From Balanoglossus misakiensis (taxonomy: Eukaryota > Hemichordata), in assembly GCA_040954595.2 (NCBI GenBank), contig CM082592.2:1-64000 (forward strand): a stretch of 64,000 nt of DNA. The letters run 5' to 3'. Positions within the stretch are counted from its first letter, which is position 1; the number at the start of each line of letters is the position of its first letter. Both the position numbers and the translations under genes were made by a program. Positions 35,946 through 46,684 of this stretch are shown here, in pieces. The notes below the pieces were generated by a model that was not told the DNA's origin, ran no database searches, and saw only the letters and a program-made list of their open reading frames with translations.

Positions 35946-36143
35946 CAGTAACTGTTGAACAATCCACTACGGGTGACATGGTTGGACACTTGGATCCCAC
36001 TGGACAAGGCGTGCATGTGCCGTCGCCTTCCATAGCATATTCACCATTGCCACAGTCGAGCGGATCTTACATTGGATCTGAACACGATTTTCCAGCAGGG
36101 CACAGAAGACAGGATGTGCGTGCAGGCTCCTCACTTATTTCAT
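35946..36143 (-). pseudogene. GCC2/GCC3-type exon e8, unit 1, with a stop codon
   Basis: 198-bp exon (acceptor AG at 36144-36145, donor GTAAG at 35941-35945, phase 1-1). Encodes SCLLCPAGKSC, SDPM, then TAA, then DPLDCGNGEY, GTCTPCPVGSKCP and VVDCS. This is the pattern of the GCC2/GCC3 (putative ephrin-receptor-like) cysteine-rich repeat. The stop is shared with unit 2 and probably replaced a Gln codon, as related repeats often read DPTQDP. The frame is otherwise open. Confidence 0.83.
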
Positions 36144-36526
36144 CTGATTAAAGAAAATGAGGTTTTTAGTGATGTATTTGTGATACAGTGTCATTTAAAA
36201 TAACAAATTACTTGAGATGATTCACTTCATAATTCTGAGACAAGTATACAGGCATGTAGAAAATTCTTTGGAGGACATTAAACGTCATTTCTAATCAACC
36301 ATTTTCTGAATATCATAAGACTCTGCGAGATCTCACATGGCTAACCGGGTCTCGCAAGATCTCGCACTGAGTTGATAATCTGTTGTAAACACATACATAC
36401 ATACACACACACACACACATACCCCCAGTCGCACTGACTTGAAAATCTGTTGTAAACACATACATGCATACACACATACCCCTCAGTTTCATCACACAGC
36501 AAACTGAACAAGTACCACAATCTTAC
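36144..36526. repeat. Intron e7-e8 with AC microsatellite, unit 1
   Basis: Holds (ACAT)n/(AC)n at about 36391-36420 and a duplicated phrase atctgttgtaaacacatac (36379 and 36446). Unit 2 has fewer AC repeats. No exon recognised. Confidence 0.7.
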
Positions 36527-36655
36527 CATTTGTACATCTGGTACAGTTTGTTGCACCAGCCAATGACACGTAACCCTTGGTACACTTGAATTGCGATGCA
36601 CTGGGATCTATGCAGGCGTACCCTTGCTCACAAATAGTACAATGTTCAGCACCAG
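36527..36655 (-). CDS. GCC2/GCC3-type cysteine-rich exon e7, unit 1
   Basis: 129 bp, acceptor AG at 36656-36657, donor GTAAG at 36522-36526, phase 1-1. Reads GAEHCTICEQGYACIDPS, FKCTKGYVSLAGATNC, TRC. The CxxCxxGYxC and GYxSxAGATxC spacing is that of an ephrin-receptor-like (GCC2/GCC3) repeat. No stop or frameshift; intact in both units. Confidence 0.78.
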
Positions 36656-36914
36656 CTGATCTGTAAATCAAACAGAGAATTTACACACCAAGTTAACCTT
36701 TGAATACCACTGTAAAAATTTGGTGCAAATTTTAATTATTTTCATAAATAGAGGTCTATTCAAATTTGGAAAAATTGTCATTTTTTCATTCATATATTAT
36801 ATCAGTAAATTTTAAATACAGAAATAGAAAATGATCCCATCCTATTTTTCAGTTAGTAAATTACCTGACCTAATGTTTGATGTTGGAAATAAAGGTGGGT
36901 GGGTAGAAGTTTAC

Positions 36915-37045
36915 CTGTTATGCAAGAGGTACAGCGAGACATCCTTTGTCCAAGGCCGAACTGTAATAACCAGCCGAGCATAAAATCACAGAGTTACAAT
37001 TTGGACATTGGTTACCAGCTGGGCAATCAGCACATGATGTTTGTG
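36915..37045 (-). pseudogene. GCC2/GCC3-type exon e6, unit 1, frameshifted
   Basis: 131 bp, one base shorter than the open 132-bp counterpart at 53915-54046. The frame reads TSCADCPAGNQCPNC, then ILCSAGYYSS. It then shifts where caaggccgaactg (36952-36964) lacks one base relative to unit 2, ending in a stop just before the donor. Splice sites are intact (AG at 37046-37047, GTAAAC at the donor). The lesion is private to unit 1. Confidence 0.82.
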
Positions 37046-38025
37046 CTGAAAATAAACAGAGATTTATAGAATCTTATAGTCACAGTCATACCTTCAAAGA
37101 CGTGGGATTCTCATGCGGGTTGGGGAGACAAAAATCCCTGGCAAAAGATTGAGGACAGGAAAATGCCAATCCAGAGATATTGGTAACAGAAACTGTGTAC
37201 AGTCAATGCCATACGGCAGTGTGCTGTTCTAACAACAGACAAGATCGTGACGATCATAGTCTGTGTCGGAGATTTGGAAAAGAGCAAATTTGGTGAAAAG
37301 ACGGGACAAAACAAAAGTCTACTTATACGATGCACATGAAAACTGGATGAAAGCGAAGCAGTCCACTATTTGAATGCATTGGATGTAAAATTGGCAGAAT
37401 ATTTGGACTGGACGTAATGTTTGTACGCACAGAATTACGTACATGCACATAAGATGATCGTCCGCCTTAAAGGCACGTAAGCTGCAACTGGATAAAAAAA
37501 TTAAAGTTTTAAATAATCTCATATATGCTTTTAATTATGTCTATTAAATGATATTTCATGATAATATATCAAGCTCAACACTTATTTATGACACAATGGC
37601 CAAAATTAAAGAAAAAAACGAAAATTCCTGCAATTTTAAAAAAAGTGCAATATTGCAATGAAAAATGGAAATCTGATGTCTCAGTGGTGTACATTTACTT
37701 CCATGAGCTCAAGTGGATGAGATCATGTTTTGTTTATGAAGTTTCACAACCGGAAATGCAACAATTTCATTGTTTCTTGCATTTTCCCACGGTGGCGGCC
37801 ATAATCGCTTGCGGCAAAGCTGTATTATTTATCTGGTTAAAACTTGCATATGCACTCATATTTAGGGTTTATAATGCTTGTGTATAGTTCACTGCCTTCA
37901 TCTGCATGGACTAATGGTAGTGCAGTTTTAAACAAAAATTATGAAAATTATCCCAAAAGTTACAGCTTACGTGCCTTTAAGTGAAAGATTACACAGTAAT
38001 GCCCAAACTTTAAGTGCTGACTCAC
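37046..38025. other. Intron e5-e6, unit 1
   Basis: About 980 bases. No repeat or exon recognised. The ORFs here (37111-37335, 37319-37522 minus; 37558-37887 plus) show no domain and have no supporting splice context. The plus-strand phrase cccacggtggcggccat (37788) is the template of a copied insertion seen in unit 2. Confidence 0.55.
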
Positions 38026-38248
38026 CATCTATATTAGTGTAGTATCCATCTTCACACACCTCTGGCTCCGACATACCATCATATTGGCACTTATACCCGG
38101 GGCAGGACAAGGCGTACAGTCTATACTTCCATTGTTGGCAAAATATCCCAGTCCGCATTGTGTTGGTGATGAGAGGCTGGCTGTTCCACACATGAAACCC
38201 CTGGACACAGCGTGCATGCTTCAGAACATGCTGAACTTTAACTTCCAG
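38026..38248 (-). pseudogene. GCC2/GCC3-type exon e5, unit 1, stop and two frameshifts
   Basis: 223 bp between acceptor AG (38249-38250) and donor GTGAG (38021-38025). It begins GS, then TAA, then SSACSEACTLCPG. The frame then changes to GFMCGTASLSSPTQCGLGYF, NGSIDCTPCP, and again to PGYKCQYDG, EVCEDGYYTNID. The shifts fall in a G run (one base short) and in CCTGCCCCGGG (two extra bases). Net change is +1, so the ancestral exon would have been 222 bp. All lesions are shared with unit 2. Confidence 0.8.
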
Positions 38249-39239
38249 CTGCGCAGTCCTGTAGGAGTGAAGACGTCAAATATTAAGGAGGTTTAGGAGC
38301 CCTCTAGCCAGCAAACTTCATCAAGGATGTACGTGCAGAACATAAACCGGAAACACTGCGTGTCCGGTCTTTTTCCCAAAGGATTACATTGATAATCGCC
38401 AGAAAACAAACTTCTACTATTGTCATTTTCTCGAAATTTTACACATAGCTCAGTCCAGCAAATATAAATTCATTGGTCAAATAAAATATAGAGGTCACCG
38501 CGCTCTTTTTTGAGATAAATTGCATTAAGAATTTTGGCCATAGACAAACAAACCATTGGTGAAAAATGCTGAGTCAGCAGATTTCTTCTATTATCGACCA
38601 ATTTCATGGCTCTGTATTTCAAAAACAAGCGCGGTGACCCCTATATTTTATTACGGATTTTCATTATACATACAAAAGAGAATAAAAAAATCCACAATTA
38701 AAAAAAATGACAATACTTTCCATTTTATTGAACGTACATCCTTAATGTTACTTAGGTAGTGGAGCACCAAAACCCAAATTTTCATATCGATTGTGTATTT
38801 TGTGATAAAAGCACCAAACTTGGCTCAGATGTGTGTTAATGTGTACTGAACAAATTCAGATAGCGAGTCACTAAATATCTGTTGAAGAGTTTCCATGGCA
38901 ACCAATTTTTTTTCAAAATGGCCGCAAATACAGATAATCACACCTGTTAAACATCAAAATAAATTCAGATTACAATATTTGAAACAAGAAACTACGGAAA
39001 GAATGGTTTGCAATAGAACTATGGTTATTAAACTACAAATGTACTTATAAGGGTAACTAAGGGATCAAAATACAGGTGCAACTTTCAATCCCTGGTACTC
39101 GCATTAGTATAGGTGCTCCCCCTAGTCAAACATTACGGCTAGTTGCGATATTTAACTTGAAGTACGTAAATTACACACACACGAATCGCAACAGTTAGCG
39201 AGTCACTAAATATCTATTGAAGAGTGACTATGCAGTATT
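38249..39239. repeat. Intron side of e5 with an inverted-repeat element, unit 1
   Basis: AAGGATGTACGT at 38323-38334 has an inverted partner at 38732-38743 (ACGTACATCCTT). An inner pair, ataaaatatagaggtcaccg at 38481 and the inverted form ending in ctatattttat at about 38650, makes a nested fold-back of about 420 bases. A 34-base direct repeat with gcgagtcactaaatatct stands at 38857-38890 and 39192-39225. No exon seen. Confidence 0.6.
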
Positions 39240-41232
39240 CAAGATCCACCCTTTCCACAATACGTGTGAACTTCTACTCTCTACATGGAATGTCCGCTCA
39301 GCTAGATGCAAATCATTAGACATTGCAGACTACATCACAGATAAAGGAATTGATATTCTTGTACTCACTGAAACATGGTTGAAGGAATCTGGTGACGAAC
39401 ACGTAATGGCTGAATGTACACCACCAGGCTATGCTGTCAAACATCTACCTGGGGTTGGCAAGATCGGTGGAGGCTTAGCTTAAATTCATAAGCTAGCACT
39501 AAAATAAACAGCTTGGAAGCCTATTCTCTCTGTTAAATCTTTTGAGGCAGCGGAAGCAACTATTCTTCACCAGAAACTTTCCATGAAAATAATTCTTGTC
39601 TACCGTCCACCACCATCAGTTAATAATAAATTCACCGCACCACAGTTCATGGAAGAGTTCAGTACAACACTTGAGAAGTATGTCACCTGCTCAAGTAATC
39701 TCTTCATCGTAGGAGATTTCAATATTCACCTAGAAGATGATAAGAATCCAGTAACACAGAAATTCAATGGAATCATCAGCGCCTGTAATCTGAAACAATG
39801 GGTCCAACAACCAACACACAGAAAGGGTCATACTCTTGATCTCATCTTATCTAACTCTGCGTCTAACATCAAGAGTGTCTCTGTAGACTGCTTGGAACTC
39901 TCTGATCACAATCCTGTCAATGCAAAACTTGCTCTTCCGAAACCAACACACAGTAGACGTCAAATATCTTATCGTCATATCTGCCATTTCAATTGATAGT
40001 TTCAGCCATGATCTCGACAAAATACATCAAATGTCCTAGCCTCCAAATGACCTCTCCTCAGCCATATCAGCTTATAACCAACCCGTCAGTCTCCATCTAA
40101 AACACGTGTACTTGATCTCATCCCTACAGCACTTGATAAGCAATGTCTTGGTAATCTGCTCACTATCATAGCCACAATTATCAATTTGTCACTCAAAACT
40201 GGAACTGTTCCTGAATAACTTAAAATAGCAGTCATCACACCAATATACTCAAGAAACCTTCGCTCGACAAAAACATTTTCAAGAACTATAGACCAGTTTC
40301 AAACCTAACCTTCCTGTCAAAAGTAATCGGGAAGATTGTAGCACAACAACTGACATCATATTTGACTACCAACTCACTACAAGAACCACTGCAGTCAGCG
40401 TACCGAAAGGATCACAGTACCGAAACAGCACTTACTAAAGTCAACAACGATATTTGTATGGCACTGGATGCCGGTAAATGTGTACTCATGGTTCTCCTCG
40501 ATCTCTCCTCTGTGTTTGATACCATAGATCACGACACAATCATCTCAAGGTTATCAAAACTGGGCATCACCAACATCGCACTACAATGGTTCTCATCATA
40601 TCTTAAGAACAGACAGCAGTTTGTATGGCACAATGTCAGAACCTCAATATCTACAATATGGAGTACCACACGGTTCAGTGCTTGGCCCACTTTTGTTCTG
40701 CAGCTACATCCAACCACTTGCTCAACTTATTTGTCACCACAACATCAATTTTCACCAATATGCCGATGACAACCAACTATACCAATATTTCTTCCAGTTA
40801 GACACCATAAGTACATTAGACAAGATGGAAAGGGCAGTTCACGAAATAAAAACCTGGATGACACATAATAAACTTCAACTAAATGGTGGCAAACCCGAGG
40901 TACTCCTGATAAGGTCTCAGTTCAACCGCTCGCCTCGTCCCATAAACCACATGAGCATTGGATCATGTTGTGTTCAAATTGTGAATTCTGCACGGAATAT
41001 AGGTGTGACATTCGACGACAATTACACTTTCAATAAGCACATTAATGCAATTTGCAAGTCAATTTTCTTCCATCTGCGTCAAATCAGCCACATTCGCCGT
41101 TACCTCACTAAGGAAGTTTGCCAGATGCTGGTTCATGCTCTAATCACATCAAAAATGGACTACTGCAATGCAATACTCTGTGGTTTACCATCATCATGCA
41201 TTCAACCGCTACAGCATGCCCTGAATTCTGCA
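39240..41232 (+). mobile_element. CR1/L2-type LINE remnant (endonuclease + reverse transcriptase), unit 1
   Basis: Antisense to the EGF gene. The first part holds apurinic endonuclease motifs: STWNVRS, LVLTETWLK, VYRPPPS, GDFNIHLED and LSDHNPV (39270-39940). After a frame-broken stretch, reverse transcriptase follows: [28 protein letters not shown] (motif A), [13 protein letters not shown] (motif B) and YADDNQLY (motif C). Frames change near 39480-39580, 39997-40361 and 40620, so it is inactive. The 5' start and ORF1 are not visible. On the 3' side the reading frame leaves LINE sequence after LQHALNSAA and enters B satellite. The motif wording resembles the CR1/L2 group; the exact clade is not certain. 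Confidence 0.88.
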
Positions 41233-41570
41233 GCCACCATGGCCTCCTTCACAAAAACCTCACCAGACCCCATAATGCCTCCATCTCTTACACCACACCT
41301 TATACCCACCACAAATCCTAGCCATCACCCAACCTATCATAGCCCAAACAATCCAAACCCAATCAAAATTGACCCTAGCCCCACTTATCAAGCCATCAAT
41401 GCTCAACGGCAACCCAAATAACACTTAACTTAAAGATTGGCATAAATCCAAACTCATACCACTGCGACCCCAAATATACAACACAAAGACTCAATCACGA
41501 ACCAATACCTACCATTTGTAGCAAATACACGACCAAAGATTTGATCCCATCTATCATCCATATATCATCA
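41233..41570 (-). repeat. Fragment of subtelomeric satellite B fused to the LINE, unit 1
   Basis: About 338 bases matching the reverse complement of the GT-rich satellite at 16860-22612: ggcctccttcac, cataatgcctccatctctta, aaattgaccctagccccact, cttaaagattggcataaatc and gaccaaagatttgatcccat all occur in the same order. The match ends at atatatcatc. The LINE reverse-transcriptase frame runs through the junction into this satellite for about 60 codons without a stop, producing a chimeric ORF (40621-41421). Confidence 0.9.
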
Positions 41571-41968
41571 GAAAGTTGGGACGATGAGCAATGGGGCAGA
41601 GACTGATCATCAAAAATTTGAGACAGGGAATTCCAACAAATGAGATCATTAAGTTAAATATGCAAAGCAAATCAGAAAAGAGAATCAGAAGATTTTCTCC
41701 GAAGGACACCTAGCAAATTCATGATTGGAAAGACACTGCAGTCACATGTATATTGTAGTGTCCAAACACTAGTGAGCATCTATACTTTATACATTCTGTA
41801 AAATGACGTAATGCAACATTCGGGTCATTATGAATAAAGTGCGTGAACGAGGCTAGGCACTCTCACTCTTACATGCCGGACTTGGTGTCTCGTGTTGTCA
41901 TTATTGCCCACCAACGATTCTATATTTGGCGACGAGGACGGAGAACATGGAGAATTAGCTAGCCGTCA
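41571..41968 (+). mobile_element. Possible LTR and leader of a Ty3/Gypsy-type element, unit 1
   Basis: A candidate LTR could run from tgtagtgtcc at 41754 to about 41913-41925. It is followed by tttggcgacgaggacgg, a phrase common just inside the 5' LTR of Gypsy-type elements and a candidate primer-binding region. No second LTR is visible, so the limits are guesses. The 180 bases between the satellite fragment and this point have no assignment. Confidence 0.45.
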
Positions 41969-43047
41969 ATGCCGAGTTTTCCTGTTCATTCAGACCCGAC
42001 AACCACCAGTACGAGATGGAAAAAGTACATGGCTAGAGTAGAAAACGCATTTGTCGCATTCAACATTACAGATGACAAGCGACAACGTGCACTGCTATTG
42101 CACTGGGCAGGTGAGGAAGTTTCCGACTTCTTTGATACTCTACCAGATACAGGAACTAGCTGTGAAACAGCCAAATTAAAGCTTTCGTCATACTTCTCAC
42201 CCAAACGGAACATTGAATACGAACGATTTATCTTCAGAGACACCATACAAAACAACGGCGAATCGATTGATGCCTATCACACTTGTTTGCAACGCCTAGC
42301 AGAAACATATGTGACTTCACCAATAAGGATCAAGAGGTCAAATCACAAATCATACGAGGATTCACATCAGCCCGTCTCAGACGTCGTGCTCTTCGGGAGG
42401 AGACGACACTAGAGAATCTACTGAGTACAGCCTGTTCATTTGAGGTATCAGAGGTTCAGGCTAGTGGGATTGAGGAGAAAACCCAAAATTATGGTGCAGA
42501 TACAGCATCTGTGAATGCGGTCAGAAAACAGCGCCACCAACGCCCGAAACCAAATAAACAAAAGAGAGCTCATCAGCAGCCAGCGAAAGGACCGTCCACT
42601 TGTTATTATTGTGGTGGCACCTATCCACATGACTCAGTATGTCCAGCTAAAGGCAAGTCATGCAGGAAGTGTGGCAAACCTAACTATTTTGCCAAATGCT
42701 ACCGATCAAAAGGCAAGGCAAATAGGGTAGACAAGGATGAAACTGTCAAAGCTGTGCATAAAGTGGAAGACAGCTCGGGAGATGAATACTGCTTCACTGT
42801 ACAACAATCAAATGGCAGGAGGCCTCAAGTAACAGTGCAGATAGAACAAACAGCAGTTGCCTCACTGATCGACCCTGGTTCTACAATAAACATGATGAGT
42901 GTAAACACATACAACAACCTAAAGAACAAACCCATGTGGCAAACAGAAAGCCCGTTTTACCACTGTCAGCAGTGCATTATTGAGTATTTTAGCATCGCTG
43001 GATTTAGCTCTCGTCCAATCAGAATTGCGGACGGTAGCATGATATAA
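41969..43047 (+). pseudogene. Ty3/Gypsy-type gag with start of protease, unit 1
   Basis: The start ATG is at 41969. The first frame has gag-like features (WKKYMARVENAF, LLHWAGEEV, YHTCLQRLAE). Two extra bases near 42309 shift it, and the second frame (42283-43047) continues CDFTNKDQEVKSQI, then two zinc knuckles, CYYCGGTYPHDSVC and CRKCGKPNYFAKC. An aspartic-protease-like start follows, ASLIDPGSTINMMS. In the second knuckle the His is Tyr here and His in unit 2. The element stops soon after, with no reverse transcriptase or integrase, so it is a 5' remnant. Confidence 0.83.
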
Positions 43048-43060
43048 TATAATTGAGAAT

Positions 43061-43440
43061 AAATCTCGCGACAAGTGTACAGTTTGACAATGTACACAGA
43101 TAATCCGTTTCAACAATGTTTCCTTTGTAGTGTGAATAAAACTGCACACTTTGCAAGTTTTCAACTTCAAAACACTATGGCTATTACAGAGACAAAGCTG
43201 CTAATATACAGTGTATACCTGTCATTTTTGTTTGTGGTGAGATTTTCATTGGCACAGTCGCACAGAGCTCACACAAGAGGAAATTACACTTTCTGTTGAA
43301 TTCACTGCATCCTGCTAACTTTAAGTCATATATCCAGTGAAACATTAAGTTATAGAATTTTCCATCGCAGTATTCTGTTTTATATACATGTATAGCAGTC
43401 CCACACATATTGATTAATTTGACAAAAGAAACTGACTGAC
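43061..43440. other. Intron between the Gypsy remnant and e4, unit 1
   Basis: About 380 bases without a supported feature. A cysteine-containing minus-strand stretch (about 43220-43310) could be a very degraded exon, but cysteine spacing does not fit EGF. Confidence 0.4.
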
Positions 43441-43545
43441 AATTTTCACAGCGCTCCCAGTATAGCATCCTTGGCAGGTGCACGTCAATGCCCCACACGA
43501 GGTTAGGGTTGGCAAGTGCTGCCATTTTGACATGGGTTGTTAGCA
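43441..43545 (-). pseudogene. Degraded EGF exon e4, unit 1
   Basis: 105 bp between a possible acceptor (AG at 43546-43547) and a weak donor (GTCAGT). One frame reads NNPCQNGSTCQP. Another reads TSCGALTCTCQGCYTGS, and a third would be needed for the last cysteine. At least two indels therefore separate pieces of an 8-cysteine EGF module. The same damage is present in unit 2. Confidence 0.7.
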
Positions 43546-45489
43546 CTGATCAATTCCTACGCATGACAGAAAAATGAAGAATTAGGCTATGGGCCGGACC
43601 TGCCTATCGTTTCAAAATGCACTCTGTATATTAAGGTTTATTTCTTTTACATAAAAACAAGTCTTCTTGCTCTAATATGATAAAAGAAAAAAAACTTCAA
43701 CTTAAATATTGCGTCCTCAGAGGTAATATCGAGCCCTAAAAATCAGGTATGCTAATGCGGTTAAAGGTCGTGCAGTTCTCCTTATAACAAGCGATCTTAT
43801 TGGTGGTTACGTGACTGCACCAATCACAGAATGCGTTATGTCACTCAGCAATTACACACGCAGGGCAAACTATCAGGCAGCTACATGTATACTAGTATAC
43901 ATGTTACAGAAGATTAAACAGAATTGTTGGTAAGGAAAGTTTGAGCAGACTAGTCCATTCAATGTAAAAAATGGTGCTGATTCCAAAAAAGTCAGTCTTA
44001 TTGACCCCTTTCAAGACAAAATTGCCATTTTTGCCACTTTTAACCCAAAAGGCCATTTAAAAAACACTCAAAACACACTGTTTTCATCACATTCGGAGAT
44101 CTGATGACATTTGAGGATTATGCGGAAACAGTGACACACCAGAATAAAAATTACAGGTGACATTTGCAAGCAGATATGATCTGACCATATAGAAATATGG
44201 AATGTAAAAACATTAACAAGGAACATGCCCAATAAACTGTCATGTGTCATGGCAGTCTTACAAGTGGTGCTAGAAAAAAAAATGACCAAAAATTGTCTGT
44301 ACAAACACATATGCGAAGCAACTTCTTTCAGTCAGCCCTGGAACAGACACACACTGACCTGCCACTGGTAATTAAAATTTGATAGCTGGTGGTCTCTGTA
44401 ACAGCTGGCCTATTTAAGTTATGTAAACATGTCTTTGTTCGAGGTAACAACTCCTTGTAAATAGTAACTTTAAAAACAACTGGACAATTTGTTAAGGAGA
44501 AGATTTGCTAACCAAAAACTAAGAAACTTACCAAAAAAACTCACTAAATATTAAATCTTTCTGATCTCAGAACTGAATAAAAGTTGCACATATACAGGTA
44601 TGTGTTATGAAATTATATCCTAAATTTCAAAGCAATCAGAGAAAAAACTAATTTCAAAGCAATCCAACAAGCAGTTTCACAGAAAATATTTGTTCAAAAG
44701 TGGCAAAAACACAAATATGCAAATATCACCAAAATTGTACAATATCTTACTTCAATCACTACAAGGAACATGCTGCCTAAGTTCAATGCAATAGGACAAG
44801 CGGTTTCAGAGAAAACAATTTTTGACAAAAATTGCAAAAGTTTCCCCGATAACACATTTATGCAAATATCTTTTTTTTTTACAACATATTATTTAGGTTA
44901 CCCCTACGAACATGCCTACCAAATTGGAAAGCAATCTGGCATGAGGTTTTAAAGAAAAACATTTTTTGACCAAAAATGGCAAATATTGCTCAAAATTATA
45001 GATATGCAAATTTTGCAACAATTTGAACAAAACTATGGTTACTTAGACAACATTAGGAGGCTTCATACTAAATTTCAAAGACTTTTTACCAATAACATGG
45101 AAAAATACAAAAAAATGCAAAAAAAATAGGAAATCGATAATATTAGCTCAAAACATACAGGATTGTATGAGGTTGATATAAGGTACATGCATACCAATTT
45201 TCAAATCAATATGACCAGTGGTTGTCCAGTTTTTGAGTTTTGACCAATTTCACATTTTCCCAGCTAATTTGCATATTTTTGGCAATGACATCTTCATTTG
45301 AACAAACTCCCATCTACAGCCCTGCCTGCATCTACACGCCAAATATCGAGGTCATACGCGCTGCGGTTTTCAAGTTTTCGATGTGGACGGACATACAGAC
45401 ATACATCCATCCATCCATACATACAGACGTAACCAATCCCATAAGGTCCCATGGTACATACCAATGGGACCTAAAAACTTGTGACTTAC
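43546..45489. repeat. Large intron e3-e4 with degenerate repeats, unit 1
   Basis: About 1.94 kb. From about 44600 to 45260 related phrases recur (caaaaatggcaaatattgc, acaaatatgcaaatatcacc, aatttcaaagcaatc), which suggests an old dispersed or internally repetitive element. It ends in catacatccatccatccata (45401-45425). Next comes a hairpin, ggtcccatggtacataccaatgggacc split by its loop (45445-45472). No exon or coding ORF is recognised. Confidence 0.5.
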
Positions 45490-45612
45490 ATGTAACACAT
45501 GTTTGCCCAGTGTAGCAGGTTGGACAGTTGCAGGTGTAGATTGAGCAGGAGCCTTGAAGTGGCTGATACACTCCGTTATTCAGACATGGGTTTAGAAGAC
45601 ACTGGTTGATCG
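45490..45612 (-). CDS. EGF-like exon e3, unit 1 (third cysteine replaced)
   Basis: 123 bp, acceptor AG at 45613-45614, donor GTAAGT at 45484-45489, phase 1-1. Reads INQCLLNPCLNNGVY, GSC, YTCNC, PTCYTGQTC. The position expected to be C3 (GxC) is Tyr (TAT) in both units. The frame is open, but the module has seven cysteines and would lack one normal disulfide. Confidence 0.75.
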
Positions 45613-46060
45613 CTAAGGGTGAGAGAAATGAAAAGTATCACATTAGGGTCTTACACACTTGAGTGGGAAGTGAAATCTGTAGCAGACTGTCAGAAGATTG
45701 CACATCCGTGTGATCATGTTCATGTGTGAAGGATAATGAAGACCACTTGATCCAAGCTTGGTGCTACCATCTTTATCATAATTACAGCATCTTATAATAT
45801 TTACTAGTTGGGGGTGGGGTGGGGTGGGGGTGGGGGTAGTTGATGTCATAACTTTCTGATGTTTCAATTTACGGTTGGAAAAATAGCAACATCTACTCTG
45901 ATGAGCATTTGAGTCAATGAAAGTATACATCATGGCTACGGTAGTGCATATAAGTCTCTTGGTTAGCTGCACAATCACAGGCAACTTTATTGAGACAATA
46001 TCAATGACAAAGCCCAGCGATTTCTACTTTGTGCGGCAAATCTGACACTGGTTTGCTTAC
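45613..46060. other. Intron e2-e3 with a G-run, unit 1
   Basis: At 45810-45836 a run of five G-tracts of 4-5 bases separated by single T (GGGGGTGGGGTGGGGTGGGG, then TGGGGG) could form a G-quadruplex on the plus strand, which is the non-template strand's complement for this gene. Nothing else recognised. Confidence 0.65.
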
Positions 46061-46177
46061 GTTCAGCGCACGTGGTTCCGATGAAACAGCGCGAACTCTG
46101 GCATCTGAACTCGGTGCAGGACACTTGCTGGCAGAATCCACTGTTTAGACAAGGGTTGGGCTGACACGGATTCAAAT
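46061..46177 (-). CDS. EGF-like exon e2, unit 1
   Basis: 117 bp, acceptor AG at 46178-46179, donor GTAAGC at 46055-46060, phase 1-1. Reads LNPCQPNPCLNSGFC, VSC, FRC, QSSRCFIGTTC. One expected cysteine (C5, two after FRC) is Ser in both units. No stop or frameshift. Confidence 0.77.
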
Positions 46178-46561
46178 CTGTGCACAGAAGAGAAAGTGAT
46201 ATAAATTGTGTACAGTTAATATTTACTACATATACTTTAAACAGATTTGTGCAGTCAGGGTTGAGTGGTAAAAATCTCAGTTGGTCAACAGAACATCACT
46301 GTGACAAATTTCTTCCATGTTCAACAAAAGAAACGTAATGAAATTTTGACACAGATGTAATAGTGTCTTAGTGTACCATACGGTGCAGGTTGTTGTTTGG
46401 TCAAATACACAATCCCCTTTTATGGCACACACATTCTTAATAAATTTCCCCAAAATTGTGTCGTTATTCACTGTTTGATACAGGTTGGAAGAAACCAACT
46501 GCAAGCCGATTATGTGTTATGTTATTATGTTCCTCTTCATCTGAAATTTAAAATCACTCAC
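46178..46561. other. Intron e1-e2, unit 1
   Basis: 384 bases; nothing recognised. ORFs at 46277-46504 and 46397-46609 are unsupported. Confidence 0.5.
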
Positions 46562-46684
46562 ATGTCTGACATAAATCGCCGGAGTAACAGCTTGTACAGG
46601 AGCATGTGAATTCAGTACACCAATTGGGCGTCAGCACACAGTTTCCACCATTCTGACACTGGATGGGTTGACACTGGTTGACAG
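46562..46684 (-). CDS. EGF-like exon e1, unit 1
   Basis: 123 bp, acceptor AG at 46685-46686, donor GTGAGT at 46556-46561, phase 1-1. Reads VNQCQPIQCQNGGNC, NWC, FTCSC, TSCYSGDLC, all eight cysteines. It is the first exon of the unit in gene order, and its acceptor lies about 8 bases from the junction with unit 2. The polypyrimidine tract and branch region are therefore supplied by the duplicated intron sequence of unit 2. Confidence 0.8.

Noticed and set aside
40621-41421. 266-codon ORF as a novel LINE-satellite fusion protein
   Set aside because: The last ~60 codons are satellite B translated by chance and the LINE part starts after a frameshift, so it is not a functional protein.
43220-43310. 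Possible extra cysteine-rich exon between the Gypsy remnant and e4
   Set aside because: Cysteine spacing does not fit EGF or GCC2/GCC3 and no convincing splice sites flank it.
45445-45472. GGTCCCAT hairpin as a Helitron terminus
   Set aside because: It is not followed by the CTRR ending expected for Helitrons, and no 5' TC end could be placed.
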